A stretch of DNA of 64,000 nucleotides from Vishniacozyma victoriae (GCA_017654735.1 JADPYG010000089.1:816001-880000), one strand, 5' to 3'; counted from the stretch's first letter, positions 22,343 to 35,100 are shown. Numbers and translations: made by a program. The notes: generated by a model from the sequence alone, not told the origin.

Positions 22343-22541
22343 GTCATTGATGAAAATGGAAGTGAAAGACTCGATACGAATATTGCATAAGCATAAAATT
22401 CTGCTCATCATACAAATGCATTGCTTGCCATGTCTTTTGCATATTGATTTGAGCACCGACAGCGTCCGAGGCTACGTCCGACACACAACCTCGAAACTCT
22501 ATTTTACTCGACAGAACGGCTGGTAATATAGGCAAGTGGCA

Positions 22542-23958
22542 TCATGTACTCGCACTCATGCTCTCGGCAGACTCATAATGCCTACCGATAACCCTTTTTG
22601 AGAACTCCCCAAAAGTCTCACCATCAGGCCCAATGACATCATCCACATCAGGTCTTTATATTAGCACCACCATCAAGCACAGTTGAACGACGTACTGTAG
22701 GAAGAAAGCGAATGTTTCTCTTGATACTGCCTCTCCGGACTTGGTCGGTCCCGAATTTCCACTGACAAAATGAGGGGTAGCGGCTAATTTACCTCCTGTA
22801 AGGAGTTCTAGAGCTTCTCCTGTTTGGAATGCTACTCCGTCAGCTCGCTTGATTGATGGATTAGATGGACAAACCTAGGCAGTCGGCTGGGATGGCAACT
22901 TTGACAGCTTCGGGGCGGGGCTGACCAGAAGCGGTCCGGGGATAGATGTACAATCCCGCAGAGGTTGATGGGGAAGGAACAGCGGTCGGCGTTGAACCGT
23001 CTTGGGGAGAGGTCAAATACATTGCTGAACCTTTTTCATCAGCCACGAGTCTCCGAGTAAGGAATGAAGCTCACAAAGTCCAGTGAGTAGGGAATGATCA
23101 ATATGTGTTCCGCACAGGGAATCTAGTTGAGTATCTTGACTAGTGGATTCTTGGGGGTAGTAGTGTAGTAGCCTAGCCTGTTGTCTTAGCCGATGAACCG
23201 TAGGATATGGAGATGACTTACCTTGTTACTCTGCGAGGAAGAGATGTAGCTCTCGATAGATTTCCTGCTGACTGTAGCGTCGGCCACTGAAGTCAGTTCC
23301 CTGCCAGGTGGGATGAGACTTACCGAAAGCTTCGCAAGCCCTTGCAAGTGCTATTCCGACGTCGTAGATGATCTTTCCGATACTTCGTATTAGCTGAGTC
23401 TAGTAAGAAGACATGGGACGAGCTCACGCTTTGAAAGACTCCTCGAAGCCATCTAGCTCGGACGTCTTTGGCCAGATGTTTCCCTCGAAATACCTGTATG
23501 TTAGCTCTTGTCGGAGACCTTGTAGATAGCAATCGAGGTGAACTCACTCTGGATAGGCCGCTCTTTTCTCATCCGATACATTAGGATAATCAAGTAACGG
23601 GTTGGCATAATAAGATCCCTTGTATAAATCCGGTTTCTACCCGTCAGCCCCCACATGTAAAGTACAACAGGGGTGGACCTACACCATTCATCTTTTCCTG
23701 ACCATGACTCCACCCAAAGAGATAATGAGTATCAGGCCTCTCCAGATCCCTCTTGACCTCATCAGAGCTTGTAGCGAGTTTACTAGCCAAGTGGAATAAC
23801 CTTTCCCTCAAGTCCTTGAATTCCGAGGGTAAGTCGGAAATTACAATAATACCCAAACAGCCTTCTGTTGAGCCTAGAGCTTGTTGGATCTTCTGAGGGA
23901 TATCTTGGATGGTGTTGAGGAGGTCATTGTACGATATCGTGATTGGTTTGGCTGTCAT
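22542..23958 (-). CDS. 2-oxoglutarate/Fe(II) oxygenase-like (isopenicillin N synthase-like) protein
   Basis: A double-stranded beta-helix oxygenase-like protein of unknown substrate. From ATG 23958 the N-terminus reads TISYNDLLNTIQDIPQKIQQ, followed by the typical DLPSEFKDLRERLFHLASKLA. Downstream are GSYYANPL, NIWP and the metal-site segment SLCGTHIDHSLLTGL (HxD). TGEALELLTGGKLAATPHFVS supplies the distal His. SRETFAFFLQ, PDVDDVIGPDG and FGEFSKRVIGRHYESA follow. These match a group of IPNS-like proteins shared by plants and fungi. The HxD...H triad is present, so catalysis is plausible. About nine small exons; the stop TGA is at 22542-22544. The 162-bp gap to the next gene is a divergent promoter. 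Confidence 0.8.
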
Positions 23959-24120
23959 TGTGTATACAAGTCTGAAAGTGGACCATGCGGTTACTACCCT
24001 TTACCTTAAACCTTGGCGGAGTTGATCCGTCGGAAAGATCCGATAACTGAATTCAAAGAGATTAGATCGCCAAAACCCAAAAATCACATCCTTTTGCCTC
24101 CCATCTTCACACACTTTACA

Positions 24121-25958
24121 ATGTCATTCTTACCAAACCTAGCTCGGGCAGCCAGGCGTTCAAATCGCCTAACAATCCCACGCACACATATTATCCCTCA
24201 GAGGCTCGCCTCATCGACTACACCCGCTGTCAAATTCACTTCGCCAACGACAGAACATGTCAGCCACCTCAGAACCCTTCTTTCATCCAAGTCTTCACTT
24301 TTGAGCACACTTGATGAAAGTGCTAGTAATGAGGAACTTGATGGGTTTAATGTTGATTGGATGGGGAAATATAAGGGTCAGAGTCGGGTCGTTGTCAAGC
24401 CTAAGAATACGCAGGAAGTGGCGGATGTCATGAAGTATTGTTATGAGCAGGGGATCGCTATCGTGCCCCAGGGAGGTAACACTGGCTTGGTCGGTATGTT
24501 CTGATCTGAAAGGCTATACATCACTGCGTAGCTGATGTCCAGGTGGATCGATCCCAATCCGCGACGAAGTCGTACTCTCCCTCTCAAACCTAACAGACAT
24601 TCGCTCCTTCGACCCAGTATCCGGTATCCTAGTAGCAGAAGCCGGTGTAATTCTCGAATCAGCAGACAACTACCTAGCCGATAAAGGTTTCATCTTCCCC
24701 CTTGATCTAGGAGCCAAGGGATCATGTCAGATTGGTGGGAATGTCGCTGCGAATGCTGGTGGGCTTAGGTTGATGAGGTATGGAAGTTTACATGGGAGTG
24801 TACTTGGTTTAGAGGTGGTGTTGCCTGATGGGACGATATGGAATGGTTTGAGCAAGTTGAGGAAGGATAATACCGGTATGTCATGTCCCTCATGGTTCAT
24901 GGACACAAGAAAGAGGTGACTGACGGGCAGGATTCGACTTAAAACAACTATTCATCGGTTCAGAAGGAACGATCGGAATCATCACTGCAATCTCAATTCT
25001 CTGCCCAACAAGACCAACACATACAAACGTAGCGGTCTTTTCACTCGATTCCTACGAAGCAGTCCAGAAAGTCTACATTGAATCGAAAAAGCATCTAGGC
25101 GAAATCTTGAGTGCATTCGAAATGTTTGATGCGAAGAGTTACGAGTTTGTCAGGAAACATCAAGAGGAGGCTGGTGGGGCTAAGAAGGTTTTCGAGACGG
25201 AGGGGGAGTTTTATTGTCTGATCGAGACTGGAGGTAGTAATGCCGATCACGACGAGGAGGTCAGTCTCTATTCTCTTCGCACTCTACCCTTCACCAATTC
25301 GCATCTGAGAGATGAAGCAATGAGCTGACAATCAGAAAATGTCAAGCCTAGTTGAACACCTCATGTCAAACGAAATGGTCCTAGACGGCGCTCTAGCACA
25401 AGATACAACCCAATCCCACGCTTTCTGGGCTCTACGAGAAACGATAACTGAATCCATCGGTAAATCCGGTAAAGTCTACAAATACGACCTATCAGTCCCG
25501 CTTGAACAGATGTATGGATTAGTTGAGAAGATGAGGATTAGATTAAAGGAGAAGGGGTATTTGAAAGATGATGGAAGTGGGGAAGTTATTGGTTGTTTAG
25601 GATTCGGACATATGGGTGATGGTTAGTCCTTCCCATTCTTTCCCAGTCTGTGATCCGGGCTGATAACAGGTAACCTCCATCTAAACATCGTAGCTAGGGA
25701 ATTTAAGGAAGATATCCGCGAAACGATAGAACCCTACATCTACGAACTTGTCTGTATGTCCCTCTTCCACTCCTCTGGCATTCAGCTGACATGGAAGCCG
25801 AGAACAGCGGATCAATCTCCGCAGAACACGGCTTGGGATTGATGAAAGCTCCATATATCCGATACTCTCGGGACGAAACCGCAATTGGAATGATGAAACA
25901 GATCAAACAGATGTTTGACCCTAAAGGTCTCCTAAATCCTGGAAAGTACATCATCTAG
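24121..25958 (+). CDS. DLD2: Mitochondrial FAD-dependent D-2-hydroxyglutarate/D-lactate dehydrogenase
   Basis: Oxidises D-2-hydroxyglutarate (and often D-lactate) in mitochondria. The first ~30 residues are rich in Arg and Ser with no acids ([16 protein letters not shown]), a probable import presequence; the start is placed at 24121 for that reason. The FAD-binding PCMH domain shows [55 protein letters not shown] and [13 protein letters not shown]. The C-terminal substrate domain shows [14 protein letters not shown] and [14 protein letters not shown], ending LLNPGKYII. Six exons joined by short GT-AG introns. The exact substrate cannot be decided from sequence; yeast Dld2/Dld3 and human D2HGDH are the closest types. 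Confidence 0.9.
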
Positions 25959-26267
25959 ATATCTAGATATCCCTTGCTTTGTAGATGCAAATGCTGTACT
26001 TCGTGTTCAAGGATGCATGTTTTCCACTATTTCAATCGTCCAGTCTCAGTCCCAGTCTGCCAACAACCCTACGAGACGGATGACACGAATAAAATAAAGT
26101 AAAATAGAATAGAGTGAAAAATTGAAGCCTTTGTAATGGTACATTTCTTTGTTGGGGCTCGATTTGATTTCCCAGTAGTCGATCGGTGATGTTACATTGA
26201 AGTCAAGTGGAGGAGTGTATGATATACAACGATGAGGTGTGATTTGAATGAGCAGAAAGTAGAGGAA

Positions 26268-28061
26268 CTAGAAACTCTGCGCCATTGGGTTGTTGGGAGG
26301 CGATTGATGGTTCTGCAGACTGATCTGTCAGTTCTGCACAGACGGGTAAAAAGTAGACTCACCTCTTCCTCTTTGATTTCGTCATTTCCTTCTTTAGTGC
26401 CGCACCGTCGAGGGGTTTGAGTAGCTCGAAAGAACACAGCAAGTCCTCCGAGACTGACATGACTGCTCCGAAATTCTGATTGTCAGCGGGTAATAGTAAA
26501 TGGGAATTATGACATACATCAAATTCTCCACAGTAGCTGAGAGTCAGCTTGGTTCATACGCAGAATGTGGTAACTCACTTTGGGGCAGAAAAGACAGTGA
26601 CCAACGTCCGCTCATTATAAAACTCGTATCCATCCTCGACGACCATGTGTGCTCGACATATAAGGTCCATATCCTGTTCATCAGTCTCTACTCTGGCAAC
26701 GATGAGATGGAGACTCACGTGGGTAGCCAAAAAGGCGTTAATGACGCTCTTTCCATAACAGAACGATACACCCCTCTCGTTATCCTCCCAATCAATTGCC
26801 GTATCAGAAGGATCAGACCAAACGAGATCATTGAGTAGACCGTAATCCGGTACATCGGTAGGTCGTTGGATCCGCCTAATATCGTCCATTGATTTCAAAC
26901 TTGGACTGAGACCACCATGGACACAAAAGATTTTGCTCGCGACAATAGAAGCGATGGGGAGGGTATTGAAGACGTCAATGAAAGTCTTCCAAGTCTTGAT
27001 GTTTGTACGCCGTTTGCATTCATCGTAGAATCCGTATACTACCAATCAGCTTTGTTTCAAGTGGTGACTTACCCCTTGTGACATTTGCACATTCGTGATT
27101 ACCACGTAGGAGGAAGAAGTTTTCGGGGAACTTGATCTTGTAACATAGTAGCAATAGGATCGTTTCGAGAGATTGTTTTCCTCGGTCGACATAATCTCCT
27201 AGGAAGAGGTAGTTTGCTTGGGGAGGGAAACCGCACATTTCAAACATTCGGATCAAGTCGGCGTACTATCGTCAGCTTACTCTTTGGGAGGCGACTCACC
27301 TGTCCATGGACATCTCCGACAATCTTGACTGGTGGTGATAATTCAATCAATGTCGGTTGCGACAAAAACACCTCCCTCGCCGCCGCGCATACACTTGCAA
27401 TCTCTGCGTTCTTCAATGGGGGACTCTTCGTGACCTTGCCAGAGTATCCGGCTTCAAGTAATCGCCCAATCATGTTATCCACATCTAATACCTGCAGCCC
27501 CGCACCAGGACTTGAAGCGGTCATACTGTTCCTACTCATCGTTGCCGTCAATGCCGCACCGGGAGAAAGCGAGTTGTTGGAGTTGCTGTTGTTCATACCG
27601 GATGGGCCTGGCGATGGTGATCGTCCATCAGGGGAAGTACCAATAGCTGAAGGCGGTGGTGAAGTGCCGAGTAAAGACGAGCGTAATCCACCTGCCTTTG
27701 GACTGGCTAGGATGGTAGTGTTGGTAGGTACGCGTGGAGAAGGTGGAGCGAGTGTGGAAGATGGCATAGGTGATCCAGCACCTCGCATGGGTGTATTCTG
27801 ATTATCCAAAGATCCCTCCGGCTTGAGTGTAGCTTTGGAAGTTGCAGAGTTGAAACTCGATACACTCCCACTAGCTCCTCTACCACCTTTACGTCCACGG
27901 ACAGGTGTGCTGAGATTGTTGTTGTTGACATCAATGGGTGATGGGGGGGATGAAGACGAGTTGGAATCGATATGTGTCGCTTTTAGGTTATCGGCAAGGT
28001 CGTTGGCTGATAACTCCTTTGACCGTGTCCGACCCATCTTTTTCGAAGGTTGCTGACCCAT
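26268..28061 (-). CDS. PPZ1: PPZ-type serine/threonine protein phosphatase
   Basis: A PP1-related fungal phosphatase that regulates potassium uptake, salt tolerance and cell cycle, normally inhibited by Hal3. The N-terminus MGQQPSKKM is an N-myristoylation signal (Gly2). About 190 residues of Ser/Pro/Asn-rich linker follow. The catalytic domain then starts at [16 protein letters not shown] and contains [55 protein letters not shown] and TVFSAPKYCGE-type ending. After the core comes [20 protein letters not shown] and a basic tail. The last intron splits the tail, ending [15 protein letters not shown] at 26268. The linker separates it clearly from GLC7 at 56 kb. Confidence 0.92.
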
Positions 28062-28739
28062 TGTGGAGTGAGGGTAGGTGTAGGTGAGGTATGGACAGGG
28101 TTGAAGGTGGAGAGATGACTAGTGATGATGTAGTGTGTGTAATAGATGTACTAGCGTAGGTGGGAAAGCGGGGTTGATAGAGATTGGTCGGTGAGGGATT
28201 ACCGGTAAGTTTCCGGCGTCCGTCGCAAGCGTGTTTGTATGTATACGGTTAGTCTGATGTTGTCCAGAGTAGTTGCTGCTACTACAGAGCTATGGCCGAG
28301 GGATACAATATAAAGTAATGGCTAAAGGAATAGAGTATAGTATATGAACAGTCGAGTGAGGTCGACAGCGTCTAGAGTTGTCATCTCAGGGTAAATAGTA
28401 AGCCACCACTATACTGCCAACTGACATGATCGACTGCGGGATCGTCTTACAAGTTGGAGGTGGGTTAGAGTCATCGAATATGCATCAAGGGCTGTCCATT
28501 CGTGCACACGACTGTACCATATTCTGCTGCATAGGTATCCCATACTCATGAAGGATCTACCCCCTTTCCCCCCCCCTAGCTGCTTAGCGTCTTTTGACTC
28601 AGCTCCGGGTACCTCACGTGGAGTTTAGCGTCATTTACAAATTGCTTCCGTCGACGCGTAGAACATCACTGCTAATTAGGAGAACGCGTCAATTTCTGGA
28701 AATATCATTGTGTATCCTGTAACATTTTCAGTACTCGAC
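28062..28739. promoter_or_regulatory. 678-bp divergent promoter PPZ1 / RNase H2C
   Basis: No coding sequence is supported. It holds CACGTG (28615-28620) and two ACGCGT elements (28654-28659, 28684-28689) close to the RNase H2C start. A C-rich run lies near 28570. Confidence 0.5.
28654..28689. promoter_or_regulatory. Paired MCB-like elements (ACGCGT x2)
   Basis: Two perfect ACGCGT hexamers, 30 bp apart start to start, lie 51-86 bp before the ATG of the RNase H2 subunit gene. In yeasts this is the MBF site that drives G1/S transcription of replication and repair genes. Confidence 0.5.
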
Positions 28740-30020
28740 ATGTCAACATACCTAGCGCCCGTGGCGAGCTCATCAAAGCTGCCCGCCTCTCCTTCACTTG
28801 CTCTCCTACCCTTTGCTTTGGGAACTTCGAATAACGCCTACAAATCATCATCAGCACCTACCAATCAATATTTCCAACCTCGCCCTTGTCCCGCTGATGT
28901 AACTGGTATACCGGAGGGAACACCAATAGCTGCTTTCCGAGGTCGTCAACTCGTCGGTCACACGATTCAGCTGCCTCAAGGATATCGCGGACTGGTCATC
29001 ACCGCCCCACAACCACATACTACCGAATCCAAATGGCCTTTGACGCCTGCTCCTTCAGTAACATCCGCCGACCCTTCAGCATCCGCCTCTTCATCCACTC
29101 GTAGATCACCTCGTAAATCAACACAAGCAAACGTAGCAGACGCCATTAAATCAAAAGTCAGAGGAGCAGGTCAAGTAGCTCTCTCCAAACCGAAAACTCG
29201 ACAAGCGAAACAAGCAACAGTTAAACGAAGATATCAGATTGACTCTGAAGATGAAGATGGGACACACATCGAGCTTGCAAGGGTGGAGACACCAAGGAAA
29301 AGGACTAGGATTGGGACGACTGCTACTCCATTGATAGTGGTACAAGAAGCTACACCCTTGAAGGAGCCCCTGCCCACGCCGAAGAAACGATTGGGTACTA
29401 TATCGAGAGAGGAGAGGTTACCTGGCGCTGGACGTCGGTCTCGATCTCCTTCGCCAGCTCCTACAGAAGTCTCGCAGAGTTCGGAAGCGGTCATTCCCTC
29501 GCCAGCTACAGAAGATGACCCCCCTAACTTCCCTATCGACACCAAGCCGGCTATCACTGAAGACGCGAAAGTCGAAAACGAAGAAGAGGCGAACGACGCC
29601 ACACGAGTCAGACAAGCCATGACGCCCGCGCCGACCGAAACGGAGATAGTGAAACCAGAAGAACAACCCGAGATCAGCGATGGAAACACGAACGCCAGAG
29701 TCCTCCGCCCCTCATCAACTTTCGAGACTTTCACATTATGGACCCCTGATGGACCATTACCTGGATTCAAGCAGGATGAGGTTGCGGAAGAGGCAGAAAC
29801 TGAGGGAGAGGCCGAGGGAGGTGTAAAGCTACGTAAAGGGTGGTGGAGAACTGGAGGGGCCGGTGAGGGTGGTGATGAGATCGTTAGGGCTCTAGGCGAG
29901 TGGATTGGTTTAGTCGAAGAGGTAAGTCGAGTCGATTCGTCAAAGTTACAAGCGTAGCTGACAATCCAGCTCAACAGGCCAGTATATCTCGACGACAAAG
30001 ATGATTCCGATGATGAGTAA
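28740..30020 (+). CDS. RNH203: RNase H2 non-catalytic subunit C (Ylr154/RNASEH2C-like)
   Basis: Scaffold subunit of the RNase H2 complex that removes ribonucleotides from DNA. The start MSTYLAPVASSS is at 28740; an in-frame ATG lies 30 bp upstream. The fold signature is LALLPFALG, then NQYFQPRP, IAAFRGRQLVGHTIQLPQGY and RGLVITAP, and, after a long low-complexity insert of about 200 Pro/Glu/Thr/Ser-rich residues, FETFTLWTPDGPLPGFKQDE. KGWWRTGG and ALGEWIGLVEE follow. The last intron (donor near 29922) leads to a terminal exon LNRPVYLDDKDDSDDE and TAA at 30018-30020. The insert between the two conserved halves is much longer than in yeast. The next gene, on the opposite strand, ends 28 bp away. 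Confidence 0.8.
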
Positions 30021-30048
30021 TTTATTACATTGCATGTATTTGTACAAT

Positions 30049-31986
30049 CTATTTGCTCTTACTTCTACACCAATCTACATGCAGTAAATGCCCCCTTACA
30101 TCCCTCAGATATACCGCATAACTCATAGCCCCACTTATCACAGCCATAAAGCTGACTAGAGCTGTCCACTTGAAGGCTCTGGGAGTAGCAGCAGATAAAG
30201 TAAGAGCGTATTTGAGGAGATCAAATAGATTCTGCAAGGCTATCTGAAGTGCAGTCAGTCGATTCCGGTTTGGGTGATCGGCAAGTGCGATTTGAAGTTC
30301 TTTGAGCTATCTCGTCAGGCAACTTCATGGTCGGCAGTGAGAAACTTACCTGACAGAGATCGAAGGACCATAAACCTATTCTCGACAAGGCGATTCCACC
30401 AAACAGAAGGACCGAGTTCCATGATTTCCCATGTTGACCATAAGGTCCGAGACCGTAGAAGAACGCAATTAAAGCGGGAGTGAGACAGACAGCTTCGAAC
30501 CATATTGACCATGCTCCCGCCCTTTCTAGGCCGATAAGTTTCTCAAGGCGGGGCATTACTACCGTCCCGATCAGACCTGTGATCAAGCAGACAGCCTAAG
30601 GTATCAGTGCTGAACTGTGACTCAGAAGTGAAGACCTACCCGCATAGCTGCTATGAAAGAGTCGTCTCTCCCCCTGACAGACTTGAGATATGCAATAAAC
30701 GTCCCGCCTGTTTGTCAGATTGTGTTCTCTACATGGTCAGAACACTAACCATAGGAAAGCGTCGTCAGATAGATGGCTGCAATAGCAATAGAACCTGTAC
30801 GTCAGCCTAATTCATAACAGCGTATGAGAGACTGACTGAAGAAGATAGGCAACCTCGAGAACTCGGCCCAATCCTGCTTCTCCCTTTTCAACCAATTAGC
30901 GACGCCTCTCCCAATGTTCCTGGTAGTATTCGATGAGTCCTTGTTCGAGGCATCCATAGCCAAGATTGGAAAGTTGCGGTACACGACCTGTATCCAGATA
31001 AATTCAGTGACGAGCGTTACCATGGCGATGGAGAGGAGGACGAGTGTAGTCTGGACATATCCGATCGTACTAGTTAGCACCGATACGAAGAGCTACCCAT
31101 AAGCTCCTCATCAAACGCCGATGAGAATGACGCACAGGTGAACTAAGTTTTGAGAGGAGATCGATACGTCTCATGTGAGTATTCAATTTCGTTAATTGAC
31201 TATCATCACCCTGAGCGATTGTCGTTACCCTACCCATCAGTCCATATCATTGCGACAGTCATAACATACCAATCACGCTCGATTGCTACTTCTATACCGG
31301 CGCTAGAAAGCGCCAAGATGGAGGTAGAAGCCATGATCAGCACAAGCAGTATACTGGTAACAGCAACGGTCGATGGCGAGGCTGTTCCTTTGTAAACTGC
31401 TTTTGCTGATTCTGATAGTGGTCCCAGAAGAACTGTCGTTAGATGCGTTGCCGGTCGCGGTTCTTGGTCCTCACCTAGTAGCAGTCCATATACAAGTGCT
31501 TTGAACATCTACACATCAGCCTAGATCTCTTGGTGAACTGAAACCTTACCTTCTGACAAACGATCGCTCTTCTCACAAAAGCCAGTCGTGGGGTCACGTC
31601 AACTAGACCCCCAACCCATCCAGAAAATGAGAGACCAACGGCCTTGGTACATAGCCCAACAAGGGATACAGGGACCAAGGTGTCCGGGAAAACTTGTACC
31701 ACTTGCTGATCAGCTCATCCCCACAATCTTTCCGTAAGATGCGTACAGAAAAGGAAAGTAGCGAAATCGAATGCACCTGTGTTGAGGGTGCTAATATTCA
31801 GCATGGAAGTCCAGAGGAATTGACTCACCTTGAGAGGTGCTGGAGGAGCAAGCATGCTAATGGCCATGGACCGATTTCGACTTTACGGCCACTCTCTCGG
31901 TCGAATGTCGGGAGTAGCGGTTCCTCATCTTCGACCACAGACGGACTCCTTCTATTTTCCAACTCCATCTCGTTATTTCTGCTCAT
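30049..31986 (-). CDS. Ferroportin-like iron exporter (SLC40A1 family)
   Basis: A multi-pass MFS-like iron transporter. The 31986 start gives a short acidic cytosolic N-terminus, then PWPLACLLLQHLS, splicing to TLNTGAFDFATFLFLVQVFPDTLVPVSLVGLC. Further helices include WVGGLVDVTPRLAFVRRAIV (the conserved D-R-R loop). The central part has MRRIDLLSKLSSPV. The C-terminal half shows YGGTFIAYL-type sequence, RAVCLITGLIGTVVMPRLEK, GGIALSRIGLWSFDLCQ, LQNLFDLLKYALTLSAATPR and a final helix WTALVSFMAVISGAMSYAVY. Nine to ten exons with ordinary introns. Whether it sits in the plasma membrane or vacuole cannot be told. It is divergent from PRP5 across 204 bp. Confidence 0.85.
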
Positions 31987-32190
31987 ACTGCCTGTGACAG
32001 TAGTATACCATATGCCGCCAAGGCATACCATACGATCCACTTTTATGATACAATTAGTGGACCTGTGCGGTGGAGGCAAGGGGTAATGGATTTGCCACAA
32101 CCGGAAATTTCCGATACTCTACTTACCATCTATCCTCCTGTGTACTCTACTCTAACTACACTCTGACTCGTTCTACAAACAAAGAAAAGG
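31987..32190. promoter_or_regulatory. 204-bp divergent promoter ferroportin / PRP5
   Basis: Short shared upstream region. I see no TATA box or other element I would name. Confidence 0.35.
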
Positions 32191-35100
32191 ATGCCAGACT
32201 CCAGATCGCCCGAGAGGAAGACTTCTCGACGAAGGGACGAGGTGGAAGAATCTTCATCGAGATACGAGAGGTCTGGACATAGTTCAAGGCATGACGAGAG
32301 GCGGTCGGATGACCGGCGCGAGAGGGATCATGGCCGGGATAGGGATAGAGACCGTGACCGTGATCGCGAGAGGGATAGGGATAGAGATAGACATAGGGGA
32401 GATGATCGTCGGAGAGATAATCGAGACCGCGATAGAGACCGTGATAGGGACAGGGAGCGAGATAGAGACAGGGATAGGGATAGAGACAGACGTCGGCATG
32501 AACCTTCTTCTCGCCGCCGCTCACCTTCACCTGATCGACATCGTAAAACTTCAAATCCACCCCGTGACCACCGACCCTCACCTGGTCGATCACCTGCCCC
32601 AACTACTGAAGAGGAGAAACAGAGGATAAAGCGTGAAAAGCTAGAAGCATGGAAGAAACAGAGGCAAAAGGAGAAATTAGCAGAGGGTAAAGCCGCTACT
32701 CCGGAACCTGTCCCTACGGCTCTGGCTGACAAGAAGCCCATTATCCCTTCTCCTACACCACCTGGAAAATGTAAGTCCATTGTCATCAAATGTATATTGG
32801 ATAATGCTCAACATTTAGCTATTTCATTACCACCTAAACCTGCCGCTTTTAACCTTGGTGGATTCGCTGGTGTTGGATTACCAATGAATGCTGGATCGAA
32901 ATTGAAACGTTCGGTCGTCGCTCTCGAACACGATGATGATGAGGATGGACCCAGGAAATTGGAGAAATTGGATTTACCAGAAGTCGATCTTACTGTTCAT
33001 GCGGATCCAATCGCCGCCGAAGGAGGAGATCTCGCTGCTGAGGACGTTGAAGTCGTTGCTGAGGAGGAGAAGCCAGAAGTGACGGATACGGATATCAAGA
33101 TGGAAGTGGATGAACCAGCTACAAAGCAGGCGGAGGAGGAGGAAGAGGAAGAAGATCCACTGGATGCGTACATGAAGGAGATTGGACAGGATGTTTCCGA
33201 GACCAACAAAACCGATGCCAAGCGTTTAGGATTGATGGCAGCGGACGAAGAAGAGGAGGAGCAGGAAATCAAGAATGTGGCCGAGCAGAAATTACAAGAG
33301 GCCGAAGCTCTTCTCGCTACTGCCGCATCAAAAAGTCGAAAGAAGGATCTACCACCCCCCGACCACTCGAAAATCAAATACGAACCGTTCCGGAAAGCGT
33401 TCTACACTGCTCCTGTGGAAGCTATGGAGATGGACGAGGAAGAAGCGGAATTATTAAGATTGGAGATGGACGGTATCAAAGTCCGAGGACAGGATGTACC
33501 TCGTCCGGTCAAGAATTGGGGTGCATTCGGTCTACCGATGGGGTGCTTGGATTTGATTCAGCGAAAAGGATGGACTCAACCTACTTCAATCCAAGCTCAA
33601 GCTATTCCATGTATCATGTCGGGTCGAGATGTTATTGGTATCGCCAAAACTGGATCTGGAAAAACAATCGCCTATCTCCTACCCATGTTCAGGCATGTCA
33701 AAGATCAACGTCCGTCGTCAGGACTCGAAGGACCGATTGGATTGGTCATGGCGCCAACTCGAGAACTCGCTATGCAAATCTACTCTGAAATCAAAGGGTT
33801 CACCAAAGCCCTTGGATTCCGAGTCGCATGTTGTGTCGGTGGTGTCTCCATTTCGGAAGATATATCGGAAATGAAGAAGGGAGCCGATGTAGTCATTTGT
33901 ACACCTGGACGAATGATTGATTTGCTTACGGCAAACAACGGCCGAGTGACCAATGTCAGAAGGGTCACATATTTGGTACTGTAAGTCATCCCCTGCTCCC
34001 CTGGGCTAGAGCTAATGGAAGTGACGAAGCCGATCGAATGTTTGATATGGGTTTCGAACCTCAGGTCATGAAGATAGTAGGCAACATTCGACCCGATGCT
34101 CAAAAAGTCTTGTTTTCAGCAACATTCCCGAAAACGATGGAATCCCTCGCTAGGCGGATCTTGTCGAAACCACTGGAGATCACAGTCGGTGGACGATCAG
34201 TGGTAGCGCCAGAGATCGACCAGAGGGTGGAAATAAGGGATACCGATACCAAGTTCACTCGGCTACTACAACTCCTTGGAGAATATCACCAGAATAACGT
34301 AGAAGAGGAAGACGAGTTCCGTACACTTATCTTTGTCGAGAGGCAGGATGGCGCGGATGATCTCTTTAGGGAGCTGTTGACTAGGGGATATGTCTGTGCT
34401 TCGTTGCATGGTGGGAAAGAGCAGGTGGATCGAGACGAGGCAATTACGAATTTCAAGAGGGGTGATGTACCTACAATCGTCGCTACTTCGGTCGCGGCTC
34501 GTGGTCTGGACGTCAAGGAGTTGAAGCTTGTCATCGTGCGTTCCCCTGAGTTTGGTGAAGAGGTAGCTAATGATAGAACTACGATGCACCAAATCATATG
34601 GAAGATTACGTCCATCGAGCTGGACGAACTGGACGTGCAGGGAACAAGGGTACCTGTATTACTTTCCTTGCTCCTGATCAGGATAAACTCGCTGTCGATA
34701 TCCTCCGAGCTATGGAGGCTAGCGGCGCCTTCATTCCCGATGAACTCAGGAACATGTCTGATGGTACGTCCTCTTTTGCTAAATCAGTGCTGATGGTAGG
34801 TTTCCTTGAAAAGATTAAATCTGGGAAAGCCAAAGCATCAAACGGCGGGTTCAAGGGTAAAGGTCTTGAAAGATTCGACAAGAAACGAGAAGAAAAGAAC
34901 AATGCCGAAAAGGCCACCTATGGCGATACTTCCGAAGCACTTTCACTTTCATCACGAGAAGGTGCGGTCATACCTTACAAACCCAAGACGAACGAGTACA
35001 AACCTCCCGATACTGCTCAAGCTCGTGGAGAAGCCGATTACACGTTCACAGAGATCAAGGTTGATATCGTCAAAGGACCTGCTCCTGATAAAGCCATCAA

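Noticed and set aside
27214..27801. 195-codon plus-strand frame
   Set aside because: Antisense of the PPZ low-complexity linker.
29234..29998. 254-codon minus-strand frame
   Set aside because: Antisense of the RNase H2C insert; no motif, and the sense protein is recognisable.
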